Part shown: positions 1 through 11,010 of the stretch, in pieces
Position numbering within the stretch: position 1 is the stretch's first letter
Layout of the letters: each line of letters starts with the position of its first letter
Origin: Spirogloea muscicola
Lineage: Eukaryota > Streptophyta > Zygnematophyceae > Spirogloeales > Spirogloeaceae
Reading direction: 5' to 3'
Assembly (NCBI GenBank): GCA_009602725.1
Contig: WELB01000037.1
Span: forward strand, 111,279 to 168,706
DNA: 57,428 nt
Program-made: the position numbers and the translations under genes
The notes under the pieces: generated by a model
Database searches by the model: none
What the model was told of the DNA's origin: nothing
The model's input: the letters and a program-made list of their open reading frames with translations, nothing else

Positions 1-932
1 CCGCCGCCGGCGCCGGCGCCGGCGCCGGCTTTCGCGGCAACGGCGCCGGCGGCGACGCCGGTCGCTCCCTATTCTCAGCGCAGGCCTCTCTGCTGCCAAC
101 GCACGAGGAGGAGCCCGAGGAGGAGGCCGGCGGCTCCCCGCCGGCCGCCACGCACTTTGGCAACTGGAGCGACATTGGCGGCGACGCCGACGAAGGCGGG
201 GGCCTGCTGGGCCTGACGGCGCTGGGCGGGCTCGGCGCGCGGCCCAAGAGCCTCGTGGACCTCATCCAGGAGGACTTTCCGCGCACGCCGTCGCCCGTGT
301 ACACGCACTCGCGCGCGCCCAGCCGCGCCAGCGGCGGGCCCGACGACGGCGCCGCCGAGGCCATCGACGCACAGCTCGCGCAGCTGCGCGACGTCATCAG
401 CACCGCGGAGCAGCTCAGCGCGCTCACTGCGGCGCCCTCCTCTCTGGGCTCCGCGGCGGGCTCCCGCTCTGGCACGCCGAGCCTGTCTGCCGGTGCCGGC
501 ATGGTGCGCAGCGGGCTCGGCTTGTCCATCTCTCCAGCTCCACGGGCAGGGTCGCCGCGGCCGCAGACGCCGACGGGCTCGTCCCGCGCGGTCAGCCCGG
601 GCGTCGTGGGCGGCCAGGCTTCGACGGCGGTGGAGTCGCCCTCAGCCCTCAGCCGCAGCATGTCCATCGCCGCCATGGCGGCAGCGGCGGCGGCCTCGGC
701 GGCGGAGCTGAGCACCTCTCTGCAGGTCTTCAGCTTGCAAGAAGGTGGCGGCGGCAGCGGTGGCGGCAGCAACAGCGGCAGTGACGGCGTTGGAAGCGCA
801 GCCAGAGTGGCGACGCTCCAGGAGTTCCAGGACCATCTGGCGGCTGCGGCGCAGCAGCAGCAGAACATGGATGGCGAGGCGGCCGTGGTGGCGGTGGCTG
901 CAGCATCAACGGCACAGCACCAGCACCACCAG

Positions 933-979
<47 letters not shown>

Positions 980-3950
980 CAAGCGGCAGATGGCGGCTGC
1001 CGCCGCGACGGCGCAGCGCTTCCAGCAGCAGCAGCAGCAACAGCAGCAGGTGCCATACTCGGGCGGCTTCTCGGCGATGGACTCGGCCTACCGTGCAATG
1101 CCCAAGTACCAGGGCTCAGCCGGGTCGTCGTCGACGGCGGCGGCGCAGGCAGCGGCGCAGGCAGCGGCGGCTGCTGCTGCGCAGGCGCAGATGCTGCAGG
1201 CAGCGCAGGCGCAGGTGCAGCAGCAGCTGGCGGCGGCGGCGGCAGCGGCTGCCGCCATGTACTCCATGGCAGGCAACCCGTACCTGCAGAGCTCCATGGC
1301 CGCCCTCTACGGTGCTCAGCACTATGGCACCATGGGGCTTGGCCACCCGCCGTCAGTGCCAGCGCCGCCGCCGCACTACTCGTCGATGTACAAGCCCATG
1401 TTGGCCGGCTACGGGGCTGCCCTGCCGCCGCCGCCGCCTCCCCAACTTGGCATGCCCCTCGCCTCGCAGGCGCCAGGGTCTGCCGCGGCCGCTGGCGTGC
1501 AGGGCGTCAGACTGGCAGGCCACCGCGGCAGCCACTACAAGTACGCAGGGGGCTCAGCTGGCAGCGGCAGTGGAGGCAGCGGCGCCGGCAGTGGAGGCGG
1601 CGGCCACTTGGAGGCGGGGGTGCAGCTCACGGACCCGCTGTACGTCAACTACGTGCAGCAGATGGAGGCGCGCGCCGCCGCTGCCGCCGCTGCTGCCGCG
1701 CGAGGGGACGGTGGCAGCGGCGGCTTCGTGCTGGGCCACCATTCTGGGGACCTCTCGCCGGTGTCGGGCTCGCCTGTCAGTAACTCGCTGGCGTATATGC
1801 CACAGCAGCAGCAGCAGGCTGATGCCGCCAAGTCGCTGTACTCGTCACGTGGCAAGCCGGGCGGCGGCAGCGGCAGCGGCTCAGGCAATGGCGGCAGTCT
1901 GTCACCTGTCTACTACGGCAGCCCCCCGCAGATGTCCTCGTACATGGTTGTTGCTCCGCCGCCGCAGCACCAGCACCAAGGTGGCGGCCGCAGCCGTGGT
2001 GGCGGCCTGGGCCGCGGGGAGCGGGGGTCTGCTCCGCAGTCATTATATGCGGGCTGGCAGGCCCTTCCGAGCGATCGCAACAACAGTGTGGCTGCTGAGG
2101 CCGCTGCCGGTGGTGGCGGTGAGGGGCGCGGTTCGTCACTGCTTGAGGATTTCAAGGTCAGCAAGACGCGGCGTTTTGAGCTAGCGGATATCGTGGGGCA
2201 TGTTGTGGAGTTCAGTGCAGACCAGCATGGAAGTCGGTTCATCCAGCAGAAACTCGAGACAGCCGTGGTGGACGAGAAGAACCTGATCTTTGCGGAGGTC
2301 CTGCCGCGTGCCCACACCCTCATGACGGACGTCTTTGGCAACTATGTCATTCAGAAGGTGCGCACCGCCGTCCCTGCTTCGTCTGCTGTGCGGCGTCGCC
2401 TGTAGACGAATTGACATGCCTTGTGCCCGATTGGGCAGGCTCTTACTCCAGCTTGAGCTGGTGTGAAATCTTGGGTGGTGCAGTTCTTTGAGCACGGGAC
2501 AGCTTCTCAGCGCGCCGACCTGGGACGTCAGCTGTCAGGCCACGTTCTTGAGCTGTCGCTGCAGATGTACGGCTGCCGCGTCATTCAGAAGGTGATCGTC
2601 CTATCCTGGCTTGGCCATATATTGTAGCATGTTGTGCTCGAGCCCACAGCATCATGAGTGCGCTAATTACTGCAAGATGGAGGCCATCAATGGTAGAAGA
2701 AGGAACTGGGAAGCCCATCGAGCTCCACTACCTAGAACGTGGCTCAGTGAATGGGGCCACCTATGAGGCGAGTGCAGGCGCTGGAGGTAGTGGACATTGG
2801 GCAGCAGGCAACGCTGGTCGCAGAGCTAGACGGGCACGTGATGCGGTGTGTGCGAGACCAGAATGGCAACCATGTGATCCAGAAGTGCATTGAGTGCGTG
2901 CCCCCGGACAGAATCCACTTCATTATCCAGGCGTTTCACGGCCAGGTCGTGGCCCTCTCCACGCACCCTTACGGCTGCCGCGTCATCCAGGTGAGTGGCT
3001 CCAGCCTGCCAAGGCCATCCTGTGCTGCAGTTTCTTGTCTTGCAGGATGTAGAGGTGCACAATTGGTTCGCCCTATGGCACAGGCGTTCTGCCTCTGACC
3101 AGACCTGTTGTCAACGCTGACAAGGTCTTCATTACTCACCTGTGACGGCCCTTTTGCAGAGGGTGTTGGAACACTGCACTCCTGAGCAGAAAAGTCGGGG
3201 AATTATGGATGAGATCCTGAAAGCAACCTGCACTTTAGCACAGGACCAATATGGGAATTACGTAGTCCAAGTCCGTCCCCTTGCTCTGCTCAAGATCCTC
3301 GCAGTCAATCTGCACCCTGCTCTTGATGCACTCTGTTGACAAGACAAGAGTGAAGCTGCTTAGCAGCTTACAGTTCCTGTGTTATTCTCGTTCATACCTT
3401 CTGGAAATATCCTGATGCAGAATGAAGTCTGTGTGTCCTCTCTGGTGCAGCATGTTCTGGAGCACGGGTCCGCACGCGAGCGCGTGGAGGTGATCACCAA
3501 GCTGGCTGGCCAGATTGTTCAGATGAGCCAGCACAAGTTTGCCAGCAACGTGGTGGAGAAGTGCCTCCAGTTCGGCGGCCCGTTTGAGCGGCAGATTCTA
3601 CTGAATGAGATGCTCGGCCACACTGAGGAAAACGAGCCCCTCCAGGTCAGTTGCTCCGCTAGTGGCAGCATAGATGGTGATTGGAAGGTTAGGAATGTAG
3701 ATACATCCATCTCCATCTCCTTTGGGCTGAAGCACGCCTTCCGACAAGTGTGAGCACGCAGGCGATGATGAAGGATCAGTTTGCCAACTACGTCGTTCAA
3801 AAGGTGCTGGAGACGTGCGACGACAGCCAGCGCGAGATGCTCCTGGGGCGCATCCGCGTGCATCTACATGCACTGAAGAAGTACACCTATGGCAAGCACA
3901 TTGTTGCCCGTGTGGAGAAGCTGGTCGCTGCGGGAGGTGCGATTCCTTGA
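1..3950 (+). CDS. PUM: Pumilio-family (PUF) RNA-binding protein, 5' partial
   Basis: Sequence-specific 3'UTR-binding regulator that represses or destabilises target mRNAs in the cytoplasm. The reading frame is open from the window edge, so the start lies upstream. Exons are about 1-2358, 2484-2591, 2778-2990, 3160-3270, 3451-3645 and 3762-3950; all joins keep frame and use GT-AG. The first exon encodes a long low-complexity N-terminus with the plant Pumilio motif [20 protein letters not shown], polyglutamine tracts (CAG runs near 940-977 and 1024-1047), poly-Ala and Gly/Ser stretches. Eight PUF repeats follow, starting in exon 1 with SRFIQ, then NYVIQ, CRVIQ, NHVIQ, CRVIQ, NYVVQ, SNVVE and NYVVQ. 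All eight base-reading residue pairs are intact. The family assignment is secure; the exact 3' end is less so (see the candidate exon at 4048-4169). Confidence 0.93.
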
Positions 3951-4047
3951 CAAACCTAGCTGCCACAAGTGCTACTGCTTGGCAAGCTCAGCGCTCAGCA
4001 TTGCTCTCTGCACTGCAGCAATCTGATGAGAATTGGGGTGCAAGCAG

Positions 4048-4169
4048 GGCGCATGCAGGCAAGGAGCGAGCACGCAGCGGCGCAGCGGGAGGCTCGAGAG
4101 TTGCGGGAACGGGAAAGACAGAGGAAAGAGGAGGCGGAAAGGGAGATGAAGAACAGCATCATCCAGTGA
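4048..4169 (+). other. Possible alternative last exon of the Pumilio gene
   Basis: The last PUF exon contains a good donor (GGAG before GTGCGA, near 3936) shortly before its stop. Joining it to an acceptor ending at 4047 keeps frame and gives about 40 residues rich in Arg and Glu, including RERERQRKEEAEREMK, ending in a stop at 4167-4169. The coding look and the phase match are seen directly. That the junction is used is inference: plant Pumilio proteins normally end just after the last repeat, as the unspliced reading does. It could equally be chance coding potential in the 3'UTR. Confidence 0.35.
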
Positions 4170-4719
4170 AGATTACAGTAATTTTGCGTCACCCGACCCC
4201 ACAGTCACGTGGGCCGCAGGATGCCTGTTTCCTTCAGCAGGTGGGCGCCCTAGTCCGTAGATGGATGCGGTCAATTAGCTAACACTAATTGCTTGTAGGG
4301 TTGCCAAGCTAAGGCAGGGCACCTTGTCGCAGCAGCTAGTTAGCTCGACACCGCAGGTGGCGCGCAGGACAGGAAAGCCGAGCAGTTGAAAGGAGAGTGT
4401 ATAGAGCCACTTGGGCCACGGATAGGTCCCAGATCGGAGATCGAGATCCCCCTTCGATATACATAGTCACGCTGGTTCGCTATATACAGCGGTCTCTTTG
4501 GCGGCAGGGGCGCACCGGCCGCGTCTCTCTCTTGTGCAGACTCGGTAGAGAGCGGCCCGTACAGATTTAGGGAGGTCGCAGCTCCCAAGGCTCCTCCGCT
4601 TCACACCCCCCCCCCCCCATTCTTGGATATAGCGCGTCAACCGCAGGCAGGGCTGGGTGGCAGCAGCTGCACAGCGCAGCCCCCGCCCTTGTTCAGTGCG
4701 CGGCGCTTGCAGACAGAGC

Positions 4720-4727
4720 TGTATATA
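4720..4727 (+). promoter_or_regulatory. TGTATATA octamer: Pumilio-type element or TATA box
   Basis: This octamer is the RNA site predicted by the residue pairs of the upstream PUF protein (UGUAUAUA). It sits about 770 bases past that protein's stop, so it could be an autoregulatory 3'UTR element. The same bases, followed by AAG, also form a TATATAAA box that might drive an unrecognised downstream transcript. An 8-mer is expected roughly once per strand in a window this long by chance, and another copy occurs at 52058-52065. Confidence 0.35.
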
Positions 4728-5279
4728 AAGCTCGCTCAAATAGGCTGCTACAGCAGCTGATGCACGGTTGATTGAGGCAGCTCCAGGGCTTGGTGGGTAG
4801 CTTCTTCGGAGGAGGATGATGTGGAGAAAGCACTGGCTTCAGGTGAGCGACATTGGTGGTGGTATGTGAAAGGCACAGTAGGAGCACAGCGTGCTCGTGT
4901 TGTGCAGGCCGATTGCAATTCGAGGGTGTGCATACTCTGGCACTCCAAGCCTCCGGCTCCGGCAACTCCGCAGCTCAGCATGTCGGATACAGAGACTCGA
5001 CCGAGTGCCTCGCGTCATCCCAGTACTGCAGATGGCAGGCACAGACCTTTTCAGCAGGCCGAGTTTGACAATTGTCCTGTGTCCAGATGGGCTGATTGCC
5101 CTACTCATCAGCTGCTGACGACCAGAGCACTCCGCCGTATGGGAGCTCCGTGTGGAGGCCAGCGCACGACCTCTGGACTTGAACGAGCCCTTAATTCTGG
5201 ATTCCGAGCCAGGCGGCTGCACCAGTGGCGGTGGACCCTCGGTATCGATCGACCGAGCGTGACACCACTAGGCAAGCGT

Positions 5280-5322
5280 GGCCTCTCCCAGCCACCATAT
5301 GAACTGGTGGCTGGGAGAGGCC
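5280..5322. repeat. Perfect 18-bp inverted repeat of two retroelement tails
   Basis: Arms 5280-5297 and 5305-5322 are exact reverse complements around a 7-base loop. The right arm is the start of a minus-sense tail unit (GGTGGCTGGGA...). The left arm is the same segment in plus sense. The repeat therefore looks like two copies of the 3' hairpin module joined head to head. Confidence 0.85.
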
Positions 5323-5389
5323 AGCCCAAAGGAATGGACAAGGTCTGAGACTAAGACGGACGCTGTTTCCAAAGGGGGCGGGGCTGTGG

Positions 5390-5870
5390 AAAGAGAAAGT
5401 GCTCGCCCATTGAGAATAGGGGCTGGAAAAACCAGCCCGAAAAAGAATGAACAGAGTACGAGAAGGGGGAAGCGCTAAGAAACAGAAGCAAAGCAGCTAC
5501 AAATCACTCAGTAACCTCTGCTAAGCAGCCGCAGGTCGGAGAAGCTAGGCTCGTTGAAGTGGGTCCCCTGGCCAGAGCCAGAGGCAGCAGCGAGGGCTCG
5601 GCCGGCACGAAGGTGCAACGCCCGGGCCATAGACCTCTGCAGCGAGACGGCCAGGCGCATTCGATACACTTGCGCCAGCGACCCGGCTGCAGGGAAGTCG
5701 ACCGGCTCCCCCTGGAAGCGACGGGCGATGGTGTGGCGAGCGAGCTGGGTGAGCAACTCGAGCCACCGAGCGCCCAGCGCCCCATGGGTATCAATGGCCA
5801 ACGGGAAGAACTCGTCTTCCCGCGGATGGTCTGCGCGTCTTTATCTCGGATCTGCATCTCCTGTCTAGAG
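5390..5870 (-). mobile_element. Non-LTR retroelement 3' end (endonuclease-like C-terminus plus hairpin tail)
   Basis: Read on the minus strand, about 97 codons end at a stop near 5508 and contain the family hallmark FPLAIDTHGALGARWLELL followed by SLAQVYRMRLAVSLQRS and an Ala-rich end. The same block recurs at 12.0-12.2, 20.1-20.4, 40.6-40.9 and 55.9-56.2 kb. After the stop comes a roughly 100-base 3'UTR ending in the hairpin GGGCTGG-AAAAA-CCAGCCC (plus-strand reading, 5420-5438) and the terminal string GGGCGAGCACTTTC (minus). No poly(A) is seen. The copy is 5' truncated. Confidence 0.75.
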
Positions 5871-6300
5871 GTTACTGAGCGTCTTAGTCCTAGTCGTTCG
5901 CACTCAGGCTCCCTCAGCCCTTGTCCATTCGTTTGGGCTGGCCTTTCCCAGCCACCAGTCAATCTGGCCGCGCTTTCTTCGTCCATTGAGGATAGGGGCT
6001 GGACAAGCCAGCCCAAAAAAGAATGAACAAAGAACGAGAAGGGGGCCAGAGGAAGCCAGAGGAAGCGCTAAGAAACCAAAGCAGACAAAGAAAGAAAGCA
6101 GCTACAAATCACTCAGTAACCCCTGCTAAGCAGCCGCAAATCAGAGAGGCTAGGGTCCTGGAAGTAGTTTCTTCGTCTTTTCCAGCCACCTATCCTTAAC
6201 GGGCGAGCACTTTCTTCTGAGGCAGCACCTTCCTGGTGGCTGGCCTTTCCCAGCCACCAGTCAATCTGGCCGCGCTTCTTCTTTGATTGGAAGAGCTGAC
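5871..6300. mobile_element. Mosaic of retroelement 3' tail units in both orientations
   Basis: Three or more tail fragments are joined here. A plus-sense unit with the GGCTGG/CCAGCC hairpin (near 5936-5953) is followed by CCAGTCAATCTGG and GGCCGCGCTT. A minus-sense unit of the other tail type covers about 5985-6170. A further plus-sense pair (terminal GGGCGAGCACTTTC near 6200, then another hairpin near 6238-6277) follows. No protein-coding portion remains. Confidence 0.7.
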
Positions 6301-6414
6301 TCTTCGTAACATGAGGTGATGTGCAGTCGGTCGACTTATCCGTCGGGGGGGGCGCGTCGCCGTCCCGTTCTGACGTCGTCCCGAACTCCCCAGGCGGCGG
6401 CGGCGCGCGCCGCC

Positions 6415-8178
6415 ATGGCCGTCGCGGGTGCGAGGCTCCGGCGCGCCGCGGCGGCGGCGGCGGTGGTGCTGGNGGCGCTGCGGCTCAACGGCGGCGCGGA
6501 GAGCCGCAGCTTCGCCGCCTGCCGCTCCTGCTCCTCCGGCGCCCTCAGGGCCTCCTTCCTCGTCAGGCCTCCCTCCTCTCCCTCCCTGCCCTCCGGACCC
6601 CGCCGGCAGCTCTGTGACCCCGCTGCCCCCACCTCGGCTGCCCGCAGTGGACGTACGACAACGAGACGGCGACGCTGGACGGCGCGGTGTGGGCGCCGTC
6701 GTGGGCCGGCTACATCGGCTGGGGCGCCGCGCGCCACATGCGCGGCGCCGACGCGCTCGTTGGCTTCCAGGCCGGCGACCGCGGGCCCTACGTCGCCCAG
6801 TACCACCTGACGTCGTACCTGGCCAAGGACATCCTCCCCCACACTGGCGGCCTCGACGTCGTCCCGGGCAGCCTCTCGGTGGGCCACCGCCGCCGCCGGC
6901 GGTGCTGGCCGGCGCTCGCACGCGGAGGGCGCCGTCCTGACCGCCGCAGTGGCAATGCCGCCGCGCAGCTGCGATCAGAGGGCGGCAGCGTGTACATGCT
7001 CTTCCAGCTGCGCAACTGGGAACCGCCGGCGGGGCCGGGCTGGGTCATCGTTGCCACGGGGTCAGTGCACGCGGCCCTCACCGCAGACCAGAATCATTCT
7101 CGTGATCTAACGCCTGCTATGCCCGAAAAAATGCTTCAGCTTTCTGAGTCTTCGATTGCTCTCGGCATTCTGAGCTGTGCGCGGCTCCTTCATAGCTTTG
7201 AGCGATTGACTCTGGCCATCGTGCAATGAGGACAGGCCTGGCGGCAACACGACCTCCGGCATGCTCCTGCAGCACAACCCCCATCTTGCCGCCGCCTTCA
7301 ACGTCGACTGGCACCTCGGTGCGCTCGCTTGACCGAATGCCGTCAGTTGCCAGTGCTGTTTGCAGCTTCCCAAGGGCTGACCCTTGCAATGCCGCTGCCG
7401 CTGGCGAGTGTTGCCAGGCCTGCCACGAGCTGGCGGTGAAGAGGCAGGCATGGACGACAGCGGCGACGATGACGAGGGGCCGGGGCACGAGCTGGCGGCG
7501 AGCGCGCACGGGCTGGTTAACGTGATCGCGTGGGGCTTGCTCATGCCGCTCGGTGTCGTCGTCGCCAGCCACTTCAAGCACGAGGACCCGCTGTGGTTCC
7601 ACGTGCACCGAGGCGTGCAGTCTGTTGCCTTCGCGCTCGGCGCGCTCGGCCTCGCCTCGGGCCTCCTCCTCACCGCTGACCACGCCGAGTCGGCCTTTCC
7701 CGTGCACCGCCAACTTGGCATCGGCCTCGTCGTCCTCGCCTCACTGCAGGTGCGAGCACCGCGCAGTGGCCTGCCCAGCTGCTGACGGCTTTGACCTCAA
7801 AGAAAGCTCTGCGGTTGGCTCCGGAGGTCGAGCGCTGTGGCTGGTGGCTAGGGATAACCCCTGACCAGATTTGAGTTTCAAACTTGAAGGATTGCGTACT
7901 GGCTGCTCATGAGGCAGGTGCTTGCAATAGTCGCTCGTCCAGACGAGGACGGCAACGTGCGGAGGCTGTTGACCCTGGCGCACATGGGGACTGGGCGCCA
8001 GGTGCTGCTGATGGCGGTCATAAACATCTACCAGGGCCTGGAGGCCATTGGCGCCAGCACGCTGTGGACGGGCGCCTACACTGCCGCGCTGGCAGCCATC
8101 CTCGTCACCAATATGGTGCTGGGACGGTGGCGGCTTCGGGCATGGCTTGCGCATGAGGAACCGCGCAGCCTGCTTTAG
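6415..8178 (+). CDS. DOMON domain plus cytochrome b561 transmembrane electron-transfer protein
   Basis: Probable ascorbate-dependent transmembrane electron carrier (CYB561-DOMON family; plasma membrane in plants), moving electrons to extracellular ferric or radical acceptors. The first exon (6415-6561) encodes an Arg/Ala-rich signal-like N-terminus; one N at 6473 leaves one codon unknown. The exon from 6648 carries the DOMON core (WTYDNETATLDG ... GYIGWGAARHMRGADALVGF), continued by YMLFQL near 6990. The exon at 7236-7318 links to the b561 exons 7448-7749 and 7918-8178. Candidate haem histidines lie in AHGLVN, WFHVHRG, VHRQLGIGL and LAHMGTGR, with hydrophobic helices between. Joins after 7061 keep frame. 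The join between about 6878 and 6950 does not resolve cleanly, so that exon border is uncertain. The gene converges on the SMEK gene. Confidence 0.85.
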
Positions 8179-8559
8179 CTGCGTGCCCCGACCTGGGCGG
8201 CGGCTTGGTGGGGCTACGGCCGCCTTGCGGCGAACGCCTCCACCAGCCACAGCGACAGCGCGGCTGCTGCAGAGCTCAAGTCTCTCAACAGCGGCGCACT
8301 GTCCAGCAGCCTGCCTTAGATCAAGGCCGGCAGCTTCATTACTATTTTGCTGCCATTGCTTGCTGCCACCAGCCGAGGATGCTGAGCGAGCACCCTGTTC
8401 ACTTGCAACAGTGGAGGGGAGGGTCTGGCCATTAGACCCATCTTCATTGCCAAGCCCCGCAAGCGAGGCGGGGGCTCAGGAGGAGGGGGGTTTTGGCGCA
8501 TTGGACGGTCCAGCTTGTGGAGGTGACTATGCATACAGAGCTACTAAGGAGGCCCCGGG

Positions 8560-8603
<44 letters not shown>

Positions 8604-8629
8604 CGTCAGCGGCGGCGGTGCGGTGGCGG
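8179..8629. other. Convergent intergenic region
   Basis: This lies between the stop of the DOMON-b561 gene and the stop of the minus-strand SMEK gene. It must hold both 3'UTRs. The only striking structure is the long G tract at 8563-8603. No gene is seen. Confidence 0.6.
8563..8603. repeat. 41-base G homopolymer
   Basis: An uninterrupted run of G on the plus strand (C on the sense strand of the SMEK gene), about 30 bases past the SMEK stop. It could form G-quadruplexes. Its length is hard to sequence and may be inexact. Confidence 0.9.
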
Positions 8630-11010
8630 CTATCGGACCGTGTACGGCTCCGTCAGGACGGCCGCCATGCCGCCAAGCGGCCCGCTGGCTGCTGCAGCAG
8701 CGCCGCTGCCCACGCCGTCTGGGGACGCCCCTCGCTTGCCGCTGCTTGCTGGGTCAAGCGGCCTTCGCTGCTGCAGCTCCACAGAATCGAGCGGATCCGC
8801 GCTGCCCTCGCCCCCGCCGCCACTGCCAATGTGGCCGTTGTTGTCGTCTTCCTGCCGCCATGGGGGCCGGCGGCCGTGGTCAGCATCCCACTCGCCGGCC
8901 TGCTGCGATCGCCCCTCCACCCCTGTGCCGTGATCTGCGGCCGCCGGCGGCTCCTCCTTCCGGTGGCGCTTGACCTCCAGGCCGCGCTCTTTGGCCTCCT
9001 TGACTGCGGACAGCGAGCTCCGCTTTCGTGGGGATGTGGCACCTGTGGCCGCGGCGGCTGGCGATCTCACTGCCGGCTGCTCACGCAAGGGCGACGAACC
9101 GGCTGCCTCGTCCTCGTCTTCGTCCTCATAGTCCACCAGGCCAAAGCCCTCGCCTGACCTTCCGCTGCCGGGTTACCAATGGAGACACGCATCATCAGTC
9201 AAGGGCCACGGCAGCTTCAATGTGGGGCGAGACAAGAGCTGCCCAAGAAGGCTTACCCATTAAGAAGCACGGCAGGTGGCAGCGGCGGTTGCCGCGGCTT
9301 CATGGGCGCGGGTGCAGACGCCGTATCCTCCTCCTCATCACTGCCATCCAACCAGGCAGCTCGGATGTTGTCAGCCAAAGCCCAAGGCACAGCTCGCCAG
9401 TGGCCAGAAGGCGGCCGAGGCCTGTGGAGCCACAGGCCTTACCTGTCCTCGTTGAAATAGTCCTCCTCGGACTTGTCAGGCGCACGCTCGTCACGTCGTC
9501 GCCAATCGGTCATAAAACCCAGCCGCCCACCACCGCCGCCTGCCGGCGCAGCGCCGTTGCCGGCGTCCCTGCCGCTGGTGCTGGCTCCCCCCTCACCACC
9601 CGGCATGCCAGCTGCTGCAGTGGGGCCGCCTCCTCCTGCACCCCCATCAGCTGTCGCCACGACAGGGACAACACTCCAGTAAGGCATGAGGACACTGGTG
9701 CCTGCAGCGATGGGAAGGACCAGCAACTGCATGGTCAGGATGGCCGATTTCAAGGCACCGCTGAGCCAGCCAGGATGACCAACCTGATCGTACTTCAGCC
9801 TGAGCAGCTGGAACGAGTCCACATAGTCCACCTCAGAAAGCTTGTCGCCGTGTTTCTCAACCAAGTGAATAATCAAGCTCCGTAGATTCTCCTGCACAGG
9901 TGTCATGGACCCTCTTCAATTCAGGCCGGGCATCATGGACACGGTTCAGTGGAGAAAAGGCAGTAGTGTCCTCTATCTGCAAGCCGCATCAATATCGTCT
10001 TGACAGGGAGCATTAGCGCTCATTGCAGCAGAGGGTTCACCTTGCGAAGAAAGTCAACAAGCTTGATGAAGGCAGAATTTAGGAGGTTGTATCGTGAGCC
10101 ATTGCTCAGGAATGCCTTGACGACTGGGTCAAAAAGAGAATGCTGTACAATTTGATTGGCATAGAAGAGATCCTGCACATGCCTCAGCATCGTCACGCTG
10201 TCAGCCAAATCTAGGGCCATCGTTTGACAACCGTCGTCCACCGCGATTGGCATTGCATGTCACCTTGCTGAACTGCATATGGTGATGAACGTGAGCGAGG
10301 GGAAGAAGGCGACCTTCAGTCCAATACATGTGCGCAGGAATCGCAGGGCCGCAACAATAAGGAAGCGCTCACGACGCTTTGTCAGTTGCAGCACCTTCTC
10401 CACTAGATTCTTGCGCAGCACGTGGTTCCTGCAGCAAATCAAGTTTGGTATTGAGTCACCCATGTCCTTGATCGCTTGATAATCTAAGCCAGGGAGCTGG
10501 TTTTCGGCTTGCGCCTAGGGGAAGAGGGAGACAGAGACCCACTTGATGCGGAATGAATGATGTTGCACGCAGAAATTCAGCAGCTCAATGTGTTGCCCAC
10601 AATCTCGGGCACTAGGGGAGGGCTTGTGGGGTTTGTGATCGCATTCAATAAGAGATCCATGTAATTGGTGTAGAACACCTCCAGAAATTCGCTCTTCTCT
10701 GCTTGCTGCTTGCAGCCATGATTAAAAAGAGTAAGAACAAGCCCCAATTCAGGCAAAGGGCTCCTACTTACTTCTGCTGTGCGAGCGATCTGGTAGGCAA
10801 GATGAAGACCTTAACTTGCAAAGAGACTCATAATGCATTGCCGCAACACACGCGACCTATGATTGAGACAGCGAACATGCACAAAGCAAGACCGACGGTG
10901 GGCACGTGCATGTGTAAGTTCTGGGGCTGACCACGTCCATCGTGTCAGAGTCAAGGAGCATGCGCATCATCTCCAGCAGCTGTACTTGAAGGCCGCCCTC
11001 GCTGGACATC
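8630..11010 (-). CDS. PP4R3: Protein phosphatase 4 regulatory subunit 3 (SMEK/PSY2), 5' incomplete
   Basis: Targeting subunit of the PP4 phosphatase complex, acting in DNA-damage response and, in plants, small-RNA biogenesis. Exons recognised on the minus strand, 5' to 3': near 10930-11010 (LLEMMRMLLDSDTM), about 10520-10690 (FLEVFYTNYMDLL ... ELLNFCVQHHSFRIK), 10314-10428 (RERFLIVAALRFLRTCIGLK), 10041-10172 (NGSRYNLLNSAFIKLVDFLRK), 9784-9891 (KLSEVDYVDSFQLLRLKYDQ), an exon ending at 9443 (SEEDYFNED), 9257-9340 and 8630-9164. The last exon holds the acidic LVDYEDEDEDE stretch and a low-complexity tail. The N-terminal PH/EVH1-like part is not found and probably lies in or beyond the assembly gap. 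The exon at about 10520-10690 needs a one-base frame change. The 5' border of the exon ending at 9443 is unresolved. Confidence 0.88.

Larger units (their letters stand above)
3951..5229. other. Pumilio 3' flank, no clear gene
   Basis: Apart from the candidate exon at 4048-4169, no frame here resembles a known protein. Open frames exist (for example 4821-5348 on +) but show no domain, splice support or codon pattern, and the last one runs into repeat sequence. The stretch holds a 13-base C run (4606-4618) and an octamer TGTATATA (4720-4727). It is probably 3'UTR plus spacer. Confidence 0.5.

Noticed and set aside
745-2184. Long Arg/Ser-rich frame overlapping the Pumilio N-terminus
   Set aside because: Shadow frame of CAG and GGC repeats; the Pumilio frame holds the known plant motif and continues into PUF repeats.
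4821-5348. 175-residue open frame downstream of Pumilio
   Set aside because: No family likeness, odd composition, and its end runs through the retroelement tail palindrome.
5402-5450. Tail hairpins as possible hammerhead ribozymes of Penelope or retrozyme elements
   Set aside because: The hammerhead core strings CTGATGA and GAAA are not arranged around the stem.
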